Shown here piece after piece: positions 33,501 through 44,549 of a stretch of 64,000 bases of DNA (position 1 is its first letter; each line of letters opens with the position of its first letter). A program made the position numbers and the translations under genes. The DNA is from Hansfordia pulvinata (Eukaryota; Ascomycota; Sordariomycetes; Xylariales): positions 1,178,001-1,242,000 of the forward strand of contig BJKQ01000008.1 of assembly GCA_006538405.1 (NCBI GenBank). The letters run 5' to 3'. A model generated the notes under the pieces. That model was not told the origin of the DNA, made no database searches, and saw only the letters and a list, made by a program, of their open reading frames with translations.

Positions 33501-36500
33501 ATACGGGTACCGGAACTTGGGGACTCGAGCACGTACGGGTACTCGTACTCGCGCAACAGCTTGGCCTTGTGGGTTGGGTAGGTGGAGTCCACTACCCACA
33601 CGCGTGGCCGCTTAGCGTTCAGCCAGTAAAGTGGTTGAAGATGTCCAATCCCCTCGGCACGGAGCGCTGCCAAATCCTTCGATACAGAGCTTAATAGACC
33701 TTGTCACGGATGGTTAACCGAGCAGCGAATAGACGCTTGGCAATGCCGGTCTTTTAGGATCCAATCCTGGGTCAGCTGCGTGGACGAATGGGGTCTTACT
33801 TCCTCCTGGTGACGGCAGAGGCTTCTACGGATAAGCATTCAGATCCTGACGAGTGGGCTGCTTACCCCGGGGCGGCCACTCAAACGCCTCGCTCTGACCC
33901 CAAAGATCAAAGGAGCACCGCGCTAAGGCCGGCAGCTTTGGGGGCCTGGTGGCACACACTTGCTCGAGTCTGGCGTTCATTGTGTGGCTGTCACAAGCTT
34001 CGCGTTGCTGCGTCCTGTCCGGCCCGCTCGTGAGGATCAGAGGGATTCGGAAGCGGATCGCACAGCATGATCATGCACTCTCTTCTCAAGACTCGTCAGC
34101 GACCCCAAAAGTCAAAGAACAGGCATCGATGACTGGGACCGCACGCACATACCTGTGGGGTAGACATACCCGGTACGAGACGCGGTCTTCGCTCACGCCC
34201 GGGTCTCTGGCGGGCTGACATCCCTTGGCGGGATATGTGGGCGCAACCCGTTGGGTTAGACATGGATTCATTGCGCTCGGGCCTCACAATGTTCAGACGA
34301 CGAGCACAATCCGGCTTGAGTATGGAGAAGCAGAGCCACGTGTCTGCGCAGCGCGCTCGTTTCGAGAAGGGATGTCAACGTCAAAGCCAGAGATTTGGCG
34401 GCGTTATGACGCGGTGCCTTGAGAATTGTCGTCAACCAAGCGATGGTAGGGATGAACGAGTTCCACTAAGAGTCTTTGCGGTCTTACTCATTGACGACAG
34501 TTGGCGACCCTACATGCGGCGCTTCTATGCCGAGCAACCAAGATCGGAACAGCATCTTCAGCAAATGCCCGAGGCGATGCCCATTTTTGCACGGCAGGAA
34601 TGGCTCCAAATGGCAGCCCACAGAATAAGCTTGACCACGAGACACAAGCGCCGGCCTGCTGCTCATGAATCCGTCCACGGGTTTCGGCAACGTCACACGA
34701 GGCTTGCGATATCTTTGAGGCACGGGTAGCTGGCTACCTTACCTCTGTACGAGCACGGTGCGGCCAGCTCCCTCCAGATTGGCTTCAACGATCTTGCCGG
34801 TCCAGCCCAGAGCGAAGCACTGATGGCCAGGCCCCCAGCAATGACCAGGCCATGGGCTCCCGCGATTAGCATTCTTGGCTTTGACGGAAAGAATAGGCTA
34901 GCGCCATGACCCAAGATGATGGCGAGATTGTCACGGCGATGATCGGTATCCGTGCTCTCCATCTTATTAGCAACCCACCTCATCTTGCATACCTGCCGCT
35001 AATCGGCTAACCGACTTGTCAAATCCGACCCTGAGATTTCATGCATGCAGGTGGCAGGACGCGGCAAAGCCACGGGCAAGATTGCAACCACGGCCATCTC
35101 GCGGGCGTATGAGTACAAGACCAAGTATCCGTATAGAGGTCTGACCGGTCTGCGGGGACAAGATTGGCCGGGGATAAGGTGGATGCTTGACACAGCGTGG
35201 CCCGGTGGCTGAGGCTTTTATAACACCATGCTCTCCCCTCTCGTCGTGGGCCAGTTCAACCAGCTGCGCCCCAGAAGGACATGCAGAAGACCCTCATCAA
35301 GCTTCTCCGGCGATGCACAACAGACCAACGTGTGCCAGACGCCAGCAGCATGACAGACAACACGCACGCTGCCTGCTCTTTGGTACGATACGGGTACTCG
35401 CACGTGTCTTTTCTGCCATGACTCTCTGCGGCTCCGTGCGCAAAACAAACAGTTAGGCTGAACAGGGGTCGGGAGAACACATCATCGCTGGACGCCCGTG
35501 ACGCCCCTGCTAGCGAGCAACGCACAGACGCCGGTGACGGCCATGGTCCGCGATCCATTCCTTGCGAAGACGTGGTAGCTCTCGTCCACGCCCATAGCAA
35601 CGCGAGCACGGCGGACACCCAGATCCTAGTCTACTGCGGAGAGACTGGGTTGTCGTTATCATATCGGCAAGGCCAGACCATCATAGTGAAGAGCGGTATT
35701 GGATGCCTCAACTGGCTACGGGATGCGATCCAGGCCCTCACCTCCCCTCTATTGTGCAAGCACTCGTCAGAGCTCTCGCGACGTCCGGACCGAAGCGCGG
35801 GTCGTATGATGTTGCTGGCTATTATACCTTGATTATACTGATGGACAACACGGCGTGCTCTGTAGTCACATAGGCAGGCGACAACTGCCACCACCAGCTC
35901 TTTCGACTCATCAGGCGGGACTTCCGATGAGAGGATGGATGAGTCTTGGGTCCTGGCCTGTGCGTCCAGCAAGGGCCCCGTCGGCCCACGGGCCACGAGC
36001 CACGAGGAATCGGTCTTCCCCAGCCGAAGCCCCGCAGGAAGCGGCATTGGGCTGGTGCTGGTCTCACCACCCCCGCGAACCCCATTGTCCACGGGTATCG
36101 TACGCAAAGTACCTGCCTACCTACCTATCTGCGAGTACCCAACGTACGCGTACGAGTCCTCTGCAGAATGTGAGGTTCCTGGTGAATACGAATGCAGCAA
36201 GCATGCAGCACACCGCGGGAGGCGCCTTTTGATCCTATCCGTGCGAGGACAAGGGGGCGGGGAACAACGTGCACAGGACGGGCCGTTGCCGCGATGCGCC
36301 GTCGCCGCCCCTCTCTTCCTCCTTCGACTCCCGACTCCGGCCGGCTCCGCTCGAACGTGAAGATGGCTCTCGCGCCAACCCGTCGACTCAGCTCCAAGAC
36401 GGGAGGGGCAAGGTCCAACCAGCAGATGCACATTATCTGCGCCTCGCCTTTTGTCTGGGGGACAGCAGGCGCGCGGGCTGGCTCGACTCCTTGAGAAAAC

Positions 36501-37514
36501 ACCCCGGCCGCGGGCGGGCGGGAGGCGGTTCGGAAGCCGGCGGCCGACGCAAGGACGGGATACCGAACCCGCCAGCTTATGATCGAGCCATTGGGTACAC
36601 GGGGTACTCGCAACGATGATCGCAGCGCCGGAGCTCGCCCGGCCTCCAGTCCGTGCTTGGAAATGTTCCCTCGGTATTCTGCAAGTCCTTCTCGTTGCTC
36701 GCCCCCTTTGGCTTGGTTCCGGCGCCCAATCCGGAGCTGCTCGAGGAAGACGTCGACAATATCGTACGTACGATGCCCTTCCCATCTCCAATGGGGCAAG
36801 CCGATCTTCAACGACGAAGCCGTGCGTGAAACCCTTCCAAGACATGCAGGCGTCGGGGTCTGCGGGCTCGCCACCGCACTCCCGAGGCAGAGGCGCTTTT
36901 CCTCTTAGCCGTGTCTGTTAACCGTCCAAGAGCCAGCACAGCTTGTCGTCGGGCGGGGAAGATCGAAGGCAGCAAGCAGCCATCTTGGGAGGGCACGGGT
37001 GTGAGAGGGGCACCGGCACTGCAGATGGATCGACGGCGCGAGGGAGTGCCTCCAAAGGTGTTCGACTGCATGCGTGAACCCCCCATGAATGGCGACCCCC
37101 AAATTGTAAGCGGCAACGGGATCGGCGCCCGCAACCCCTGCAACAGGCTCTCAAGACCTACAAGTATCGTACGCGACCCCATCCGACGCCCACGGCCGCT
37201 CGCCGGGGTGTGAAGTGGCACTGCCGAGAGCGACGATTTCCGCCTACTCGTACCTAAGCCCCCGTCCCCTTCCGAGGGGCGTTGAGTCGTGGACCTCGCC
37301 TGGAGTTGCCCCAGTTCCCTTTCTGTGCCCATTTACCGGATCCAGTTTGCAGGGGAGCTGTGTTTCAGGAAGGTGGTTTCCTCCCCCCACTCTCTTTCTG
37401 TCTCTCTCATATCCTCTCTCCTGTCCCGCTAGCCTTGTTACCAGGCCCCGCCTGCACTGCACTGCACTGCAGAACGGGAATATCCCTCGCCGCTTGCCCA
37501 AGGACAAGGGGAGA

Positions 37515-37528
37515 GGGGGGGGGGGGGG
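37515..37528. repeat. Poly-G run, 14 bases
   Basis: G homopolymer in the gene desert. Confidence 0.8.
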
Positions 37529-37705
37529 CTTTCTGCGCCGGCAGCAGGATACCGGCCCAGCAGAGAGCCATCGGACGGCAGGGTCAAGGCACGTAGAGTG
37601 CGAGCACTACGAGATGGTTGGATGGGGGGTGGCGGCTCGCGTACGGAGGACGAATGGGCCCAGCTTGGCGGGAATATGCCCGCAAGGTATAGTCAGTGGC
37701 TGGCT

Positions 37706-37709
<4 letters not shown>

Positions 37710-37738
<29 letters not shown>
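37710..37738. repeat. Poly-T run, 29 bases
   Basis: Longest A/T homopolymer in the window. No reverse-transcribed element or target-site duplication recognised beside it. Confidence 0.85.
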
Positions 37739-37742
<4 letters not shown>

Positions 37743-37985
37743 CAGCACTCTTCTCTTCACTCGTGCGCGCTGCTTCTCTCTCTTTCTCTCTCTCTCTCTG
37801 TCTTTGCTTCTTGGCCCCGCTCCCGCTCCTCCCCCAATTCCATCTTGCAGAAGACGATGTCACGGTGCCAGGGATTGGGGAGATTCGGTGCCACTATCCC
37901 CAGATTTACCCAGCCCTTTGATGCGTGCATGCAGCAATGCGAACCCGGCATGCTGCTTGCCTCATGCTGAATGGCGTGACCGGGG

Positions 37986-38020
37986 AGGGTACGAGTCAGG
38001 GTGAGGGTGAGGGTGAGGTC
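37986..38020. repeat. GGGTGA hexanucleotide array
   Basis: Several near-perfect AGGGTG units in tandem, in the gene desert. Confidence 0.6.
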
Positions 38021-39441
38021 ACGGCCGAGGTGTTGTTCGCTCTCTCTCTCTCTCTGCAGGGTCTGATGGCGGTGCAAGCTCCCCACCGGCCTCCTCCGGG
38101 TCAGGGATCCGACGCGTACGATTCCTCGCAAGAGAAGATGGACAGAAGACTGCATGCATAACGAGGCGCGAGCGAGCGAGCGACCAAGCAGTCCCCAGCC
38201 CCCAGCCCCCAGCCCCAGCCCGTGGGCTTTCAGGGACCAGAAGGGGGAGAGAAGCTGGCCTGGCCGTCGTCCGGCCGGGGGCGTCGGCGATGATGGCAGC
38301 CGCCGAGCGAGTCTGCATCAGCCCTGCTTGGCCTTGTTTGGCTTGGCTTGGCCTGGTCTGGCCTGGCCTGAACGTCCCGTCCCGCGCCGCGCCGCACGAC
38401 CTCAAAAGCCGCAGCCGGCAGTGGTTGGTCCCCGTCTCTGAGCCATTTATATTACAGAGAGCCAGGCGCGTGAGTTTGTAGATGCTCCGCGTTCATCCTC
38501 CATGTGTGGTGGTGTCTTGGCCAAGGGGACGGACTGGACACCGGGCCTGGTGGGCGCATGTCGACTCGCTGGCTGGCTCCCTTGCGCTCCCACGTTCTCT
38601 TTCACCATCAGTGGCTCCGCGAGAGACAGAAGGCGGGCGAGGCGAGGCGAGGCGAGGCGAAAGCGTCTTTGTCTCGCCTGAGCCCAGATGCTCGGGTCTC
38701 CGCTCGGTCAGGGGCGCCGGAGAATTGTCCCACGGCGTCGGTATGGGCGGATGGATGTCTGGATGTCTGGATGCGGGATGGGATGTGCCCCCTGCTTCTG
38801 TCGTTTCCTCCCGGAGAAGAAGGGGGAAAAAAGAGAATCTGGGCCATGGTGTTGTCGAGTACGAGTACTCACTCGCCCAGGAGCCGCGGTCACACACACC
38901 CTTTCTTTCTTTTTTCTTTTTTTCGGTAGGCGCTCTGTTTTTTTCAACAGTCTTTCTTCTCTCCCTCCCCCTTGGCTATATTCGACTCGCACTATACCTT
39001 AGTGGACTACTTCTATCGGTCCCCGGTCCGAGAAGTACCCGTTCGCAGTCCGTACGAGACTCGGTGACGGGGCTGTTTCTCTCTCTCCTCCAGCTCAGGA
39101 GCCCACTCCACACCCTGGCAGCTCTGCTCTCTCTCTTTTTGAGGAGGAGGAGGGCGAAGAACAGCGACGACGGCTTCGCCACTGGGTTCGTGCCTGGCTG
39201 ACGGCCGCAGGGGGATGGCTCGCCACCTCCTGAACGCGCACCAGAGTGCTCGTACGAGAGTACCTTCGCACGTGGGGTCTCCGGGGGGAAAGGGGTGGTA
39301 GTGTCCTCGTGGCGGTGCCGAGCGAGTACTCGTATCCGTCTGCCAAATGAAGAGGAGCAGCGTGGGAGACACGGGAGAAGGCAGCCAGTCAGAGGCGAGA
39401 GAAAGAAATATCGAATGCGCGGAGGGGGGGAGAGAGAGTGT

Positions 39442-39475
39442 GTGAGTGAGTGAGTGAGTGAGTGAGTGAGTGAGA
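39442..39475. repeat. TGAG tetranucleotide microsatellite
   Basis: About eight perfect tandem copies of TGAG, flanked by AG-rich sequence. Confidence 0.85.
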
Positions 39476-39514
39476 GAGAGGGACATGGAATGGGATCCTG
39501 CTGCTCCCCGAGCT

Positions 39515-39553
39515 TGCGATGCGATGCGCTGCAATGCGATGCGATGCGATGCG
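39515..39553. repeat. GATGC pentanucleotide array
   Basis: Six or so GATGC units, some imperfect, in the gene desert. Confidence 0.75.
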
Positions 39554-40276
39554 ACCTTGTGGCCCGTCCGGTGCCGCTCTCAGCCCTCGGGCCCTTTCTT
39601 CTTTTTCTTTTTCTTCTTCTTATTCTTTTCACAACTCCCTCTCGCGTGTTCTGGAGGAGGAAGGGAAAGAAAGGCTGCGCACAGCTCAGCTGCGCGTCGT
39701 GGGATTCGCAGTGACGTAATGATTGCCCGTCGTCTGAGCTGAGGCCGAGGCGGAGGGAGCGACCACGAAGCAGAAAACTTCCGACGGCCGAACATTCCGA
39801 ACGCGTACGGGTGAGTACGAGTACCCAGAGGGCTCCCTGCTCGGGGAGATGGTATTGATGATTCAATCACATGGTGTGTGTGTACTCGTATGGTGGACGG
39901 AGTATGCGCTGTCCGGTTGCTGCGGCGAGTCCGGCGAATCCTGCCACGTTGGCACCTCGTGGCTCGTTTCTCCCTGTCACACAGACACACAGACACACAC
40001 ACACTCTCTCTCTTTCCATCTCCCTCTCCCTCTGTGCTCTTCTGCTCTTCTTAGCCGCCCGGGCACCTCCGCTCGGGAGGGATCGCTGCGAGGCCGATCA
40101 AAGGCAATGGCCGTGCGGTCTCGCCGTCGCGGCAAGTTCCGGGGCGCCCCGCCAGACCGCCTTGACGAACTGTTCGACCCCGGACAGCCGGAAAGGGACG
40201 AGTGCTGGCTGTGGCCTCCCAAGTGAGTGTCTGTCTATTGCCTGTCGACCTACGAGTACGCCGTCTACTCTGTATA

Positions 40277-40320
40277 CCTGCCTGCCTGTCTGCCTGCCTG
40301 CCTGCCTGTCTGCCTGCGTG
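40277..40320. repeat. TGCC/TGTC tetranucleotide array
   Basis: About ten tandem units of TGCC with TGTC and TGCG variants. Confidence 0.8.
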
Positions 40321-42413
40321 CCGTGCCGACCCAACGCTGTGGGTTTTCTCTTCTCGGGTGCCAGGCTTCCCCGTTTTTCACCCTCCCCCTGACCCTGCCA
40401 CGGGAACACCCCGTGGTCCCCTCTTCTTCTCCCTGGGAACAACCCCCTCCCCCCGTATTGGTCCTTCGGTGGGATTCAATCGCGTGCGGCTCGGAGGCTG
40501 CCCCTACCGAGCGTTCTGGCCGCGAGGTGAAAAGAACGAGGCAAATACTTTTTATGTCTTGTTCGTACCTCGCCTACCTACCCCAGGCAGTTGAGCAAGA
40601 TAGAGAACCTGGACGCCCGTCGTGAAACAAATGCGCTAATTGTGCTCTTGGCCCTGCTTCTGCTGATGCCTTCACGTGACGCGGCACTTTGGCCCGCGCC
40701 GAGAGGGGGAGAAGGAGGGGGTGGGGGGGGGTCAATGGAAAGCCGGGACGACGGGAGCGCGAATCTATCGCCGCTGTTACAGATGGGAGTTGCTCAGGCT
40801 TGTCTTCAATAATAGAGAGGCATTGAAATTGGCGAGGCGCCTTTCTTCAAAGCGTTGCGCGGCTTGGGTTGTGAAGACCTGACTGGAAGAGCACCAACTA
40901 CTACTGAAGATATGGTCACGAGAGGCCCGGCTTTGGATACCCCCCCACACCTCAAGTCCGCTGGTTTAGATCGCCCCTCCTTTGTGGCATAATGTTGGGA
41001 CTTTCAGAGTGTCTTTTACACTGATCGGCAACAGTCAAGCACTACAAACCCCAAGTCATCTCGAAGACTAGCCATAGCGTAGATAAGATGGCTGCTGTTG
41101 ATCTTGCTGAAACAATCGAGGCATGATACTGCAATGTTGTCTCTTTCAATGGTGTTTCCTGCTAAGGATAAAAAAAAGAAAACCTGGGGGCTATCTCCTG
41201 AAATGAAATGTCCTATGAGAGATGTATACCAGTCGCTTCCAGTGCTTTGCCAGGAAACCTAGTCTACTAGCCTTCCATAGCACCAGTATTCAAGTCCTCG
41301 AAGTACACTACTCGTCCGATCCGATCCATTCAATCTGAGTAGACCTGCAAATCTTGATAACAAAGGAAGGAAGCCCCCCAATGCTAAACCCTCAACCTCA
41401 ACACACTCTCTTTCGACTCACCACACACTCTTTCGGTATAACACCGACGATCTATCAGATGGCTGGCTGAGTGCCTACCTACCTACGTATCTAGCCTCGA
41501 TCCCAGAGAAGGCCCACAGAGCCCTGGTCACCATACATACCTTTTGACGGAGCACCAGTCGTGGTCATCTGAGCGAGGGTACAGAATGCTCAAGGCAGGT
41601 ACGCTCTCTCTCGAGGACAGATTTGGTTAAAAGTATTGATATGAAAATACCAGGGTGCTTCGATCAAAGTTGAGATGCTCAAGCCATGGCTCTCCATTGC
41701 GGAGCGTTGCAGCCCCCCCTCAGAACTACGGGGGACTTGGTTGACGGTCTCGCGCATCGGGCTGGAAAGCTGTGGAACAGTAGAGCATCCTGGCTGTTGC
41801 GTGACGGACACCACGTTTGCTAACACCGGACGGGCGAGGCACTCCGGCTTCATAGGCTGTCAAAGGGGACTTGCTGTCGACGGGTGCAGAATCGTGTCAG
41901 GGCAGGCTCCAGGTCATTGCCGAAAGCGGCTGGCACAATCTGGAGGGGCTCGAAGGAAGAAGATTGTGTGCACTTATATTGATATGTATAGTACGGCGGG
42001 ATATATTTTACGCGGGAGATATGTAGCGCTACGGGTGATTATGCGTGCGCGTGCAAGTGTAAGAGACAGAGCCCGCCTGTTCAGAGCTGGTCTGGTTACC
42101 TTCCTGTAACGTCATGCCCAGCCTGCACAGGCACTAGGGGCCGCCGAGAGAGGGAACACGGGCAGTGAACACGCGTGATGAAAAAGACAAAAAAATACTG
42201 GAGAAATATGCCCAAAAGTCACAGAGCAGAACCACTCAGCGCTGTGTCAAGAAAACTCCATATCCAATGCCAAATCTAAGTCGGAGAAGCGGCAGCACGG
42301 GAGGTGCCCGACTGAGCAGCCCCGCTGCTTCCCAATCCCAATCCATGTACGCCTTGCGGAAACGTCTGAGAAGAAATGAAAACATGACAAGAGGACTTTC
42401 TCTTTCGCCAGCC

Positions 42414-44549
42414 TCACGAGCCGGTGGGCCCTGGGATCTCGCCTTGTGCAGCCGAGCTGACGTTGGGGCTTCTCGCAGCCTCGGGCGTGGTATTCCTCCG
42501 CTTCTTTCTTCGACCAAAGAAGCCTTCAAGAGTGTTTCCGAGGCTCTGGGCCCGCCGACGGCCGTTGCGGACTTCGTCAGATGGTCGGTCTGCGTCCGGC
42601 GCCGTGTTCTCTCCTTCCTGACCGCCTCCGAGCTGAGGCTCCGAACTGGCCGGGCCCGGGATATCCTCGAAGTTGGGCACAAATAGGCTGGACCGTATGC
42701 TGCCTCGCATCCTGCGCATGGACCGTTTGCGGGCCAGGGTGCCATCATCGCCTCTCGACATGGCATCGGCAACAACGGCGGTAACGGTAGACGACAGAGG
42801 CGAAGGCGATATAAAGTTGTTGGAGTAATGGCTGTTGTGCGAGCGTGTTCCCGGCCGGGGCGGAGTCGTCGGGCGATCCAAAAAGGGCGGCTCGACGATG
42901 GACGGCGGTACGGCTTTGCTGGACGGAGCAGGCTCAGTCACGGCCACTGACGCCGACGACTGCAGCGTCGTGACACTATCAGCCGACGTTACTGTCGGTG
43001 GGAGGCCTGGATGGACCGGCGGTGAACCGTTGAACTTCCTCCACTGTGTCAAAAGAGGTGAGCTCTCTGCTGGGGCCACCAAGGACGGCCGCGAAAGCGT
43101 ATACTGGGCCGATGGCTTGAGCGTGGCCCCAGGAGGGCCGTTGCGAGATACCTGGGATGATCGACGTGACGCTGCGGTAGACACGGGCTGCTGCTGCTGC
43201 AGATCGGACCGAAGCGTGCCCCTCGACGGTGTAGGCGCCGCCGAGTTCTCCTGGTTTGTGAGGCCAATTGTCTCCTCGATATCCTCGTCATCTGATAACT
43301 GATCGTCGTCGTCCGAAGGCGCCCGACCACTGGTGATGAGGAAGACGCCAAAGAAGGTGAGGAGGCAGCCACCGACAAACTTGACAGCCTGGGTGGCATT
43401 GGTCCGCTCAAAATCGCGGTACAGGACGGCGCTCCCAATGATTACGGACAGTGTGAAGAGGACAAACTGGATAGGTATGACTTGGGTGGAGTCGAAGCGC
43501 TGAAGCGCCTTGTTGACGTAGCGGACCTGCATGACCGCAGTGGCGAGGAGAACCACAAGGAGACCGTAGGTCATTGGGGTAGTGAAAGCCTTGAACAGGG
43601 TAGAGGAGAGCATTGAAGAGACGCCCTTTGTGGACAACGCGGTATAGCCACCTTGACGGCAGTTAGCAGTTGCGAACCGAGACGATAGATTGAGTTTCTA
43701 CTCACCGAAGAGGCCGACGAGCCCAAGATCAATCAAGATGGTTCGGTGGCCGTACTTGGGGCTGGCCCACATGAGGATCACAATGAAGGAGATGGTGACA
43801 AGCAGGTAAATCTGGAAGGCAGTGGTCGTGATGTGGTCCCAGACATCGTGCGGCTCGAGCTTGGTCTCTTCTTGCTTGGCGCTCAGTACCACTGTTACCG
43901 CACCAGCGACGGCGATGACGACGCCCCAGAAGTCGCGTTTCCTGAACTGCTCTCCGAAGAACAGCGGCGCAATGACACAGTTCGAGACGAGGGCCACGAC
44001 GCCGAGTGGTGAAACGATAGAGGCCGGGGCAAAGCCATATGCAAGAAAGTTGCCCATCTCGCCGACGGTCATGAGGACTTGGCCGAGCCACCAGGAAGGG
44101 GATCTGAGGTATGTTGTGGTTGTCTTTGGCACCTCCTCTGAGGAGTCGCAGCTGGCAGACTGACCGGAATGGTAGGACTGCAACAGAGGGTTGGTCTCGG
44201 TGGCATCGTCGTCATCGTCGTCGTCGCTATAGTCGGGGCGTTGAGACTCGGCAGAGGAACGTTCGGCAGCACCGTAGCCGTCGGTGTTCTGCGCGGCGAC
44301 TGACTGGTTGGCTCTTCTCAGGGCACTCCTCGCCCGTTCGCGAGACTCGACGCCGCGCTTTTGCAGCTGGGTGTGGGTGTACCTCTGAACGTTTAGAGCA
44401 ACCGCAATGAGTACGTTGCCGGCGATGGCTGTGATGATGCCGATGAGGGAGCTCCACTCCTCGAGACTCCCTTTGCCCTTGCCGTCACCGTTCTTGAAGA
44501 GCGAGAGCCATGTGTAGCTCGGGTCGTCGGGGCTGGATATGGCAGGCAT
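42414..44549 (-). CDS. NIPA-type magnesium transporter
   Basis: Membrane protein of the NIPA/DUF803 family, whose characterised animal members carry Mg2+. Two exons (minus strand), 44549-43706 and 43651-42414, with GT/AG borders and matching phase, encode 693 residues. The first helix (SLIGIITAIAGNVLIAVALN) is followed by a long charged insert with seven Asp in a row, then the signature block SWWLGQVLMTVGEMGNFLAY and FAPASIVSPLGVVALVSNCV, typical of the family. Further helices include ITTTAFQIYLLVTISFIVIL and TYGLLVVLLATAVMQVRYVN, ending with FVGGCLLTFFGVFLITSG. After the last helix there is a long Ser/Pro-rich tail that is probably cytosolic and disordered. Start chosen at the first ATG, MPAISSPDDPSYTWLSLFKN. 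Substrate is inferred from the family. Confidence 0.9.

Larger units (their letters stand above)
28494..42413. other. Gene desert of about 14 kb
   Basis: No protein gene is convincing in this stretch. Base composition is not A/T-rich and I see no run of TA-rich decay, so it does not look like a repeat-induced-mutation relic or a transposon graveyard. It contains most copies of the TACGAGTA word (30440, 30575, 30581, 31604, 31833, 33540, 37245, 38860, 39327, 39816, 39883, 40251), GTAC-rich palindromes (for example around 30280-30300, 30931-30941, 32145-32160, 36763-36773), a 14-G run, a 29-T run, TGAG, GATGC and TGCC arrays. A weak two-exon candidate gene at 40108-40811 is described as a finding. 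The left end should contain the promoter of the CRIB gene and the right end the 3' flank of the NIPA gene. Confidence 0.5.

Noticed and set aside
34693..34983. 96-codon minus-strand frame with a hydrophobic stretch
   Set aside because: It has an ATG and one possible helix, but no neighbours, homology or splice context; could be chance.
36117..39866. Several frames of 170-300 codons in the gene desert
   Set aside because: They overlap each other on both strands, read through microsatellites, and have Arg/Pro/Ser-biased composition without domains.
30440..40258. Regularly recurring short word considered as a CRISPR-like array
   Set aside because: Copies are only 8-14 bp, lie hundreds of bases apart at irregular distances and in both orientations, in a eukaryotic genome.
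28494..42413. Transposon graveyard or repeat-induced-mutation block
   Set aside because: No A/T-rich composition, no long terminal or inverted repeats, and no transposase or reverse transcriptase fragments seen.
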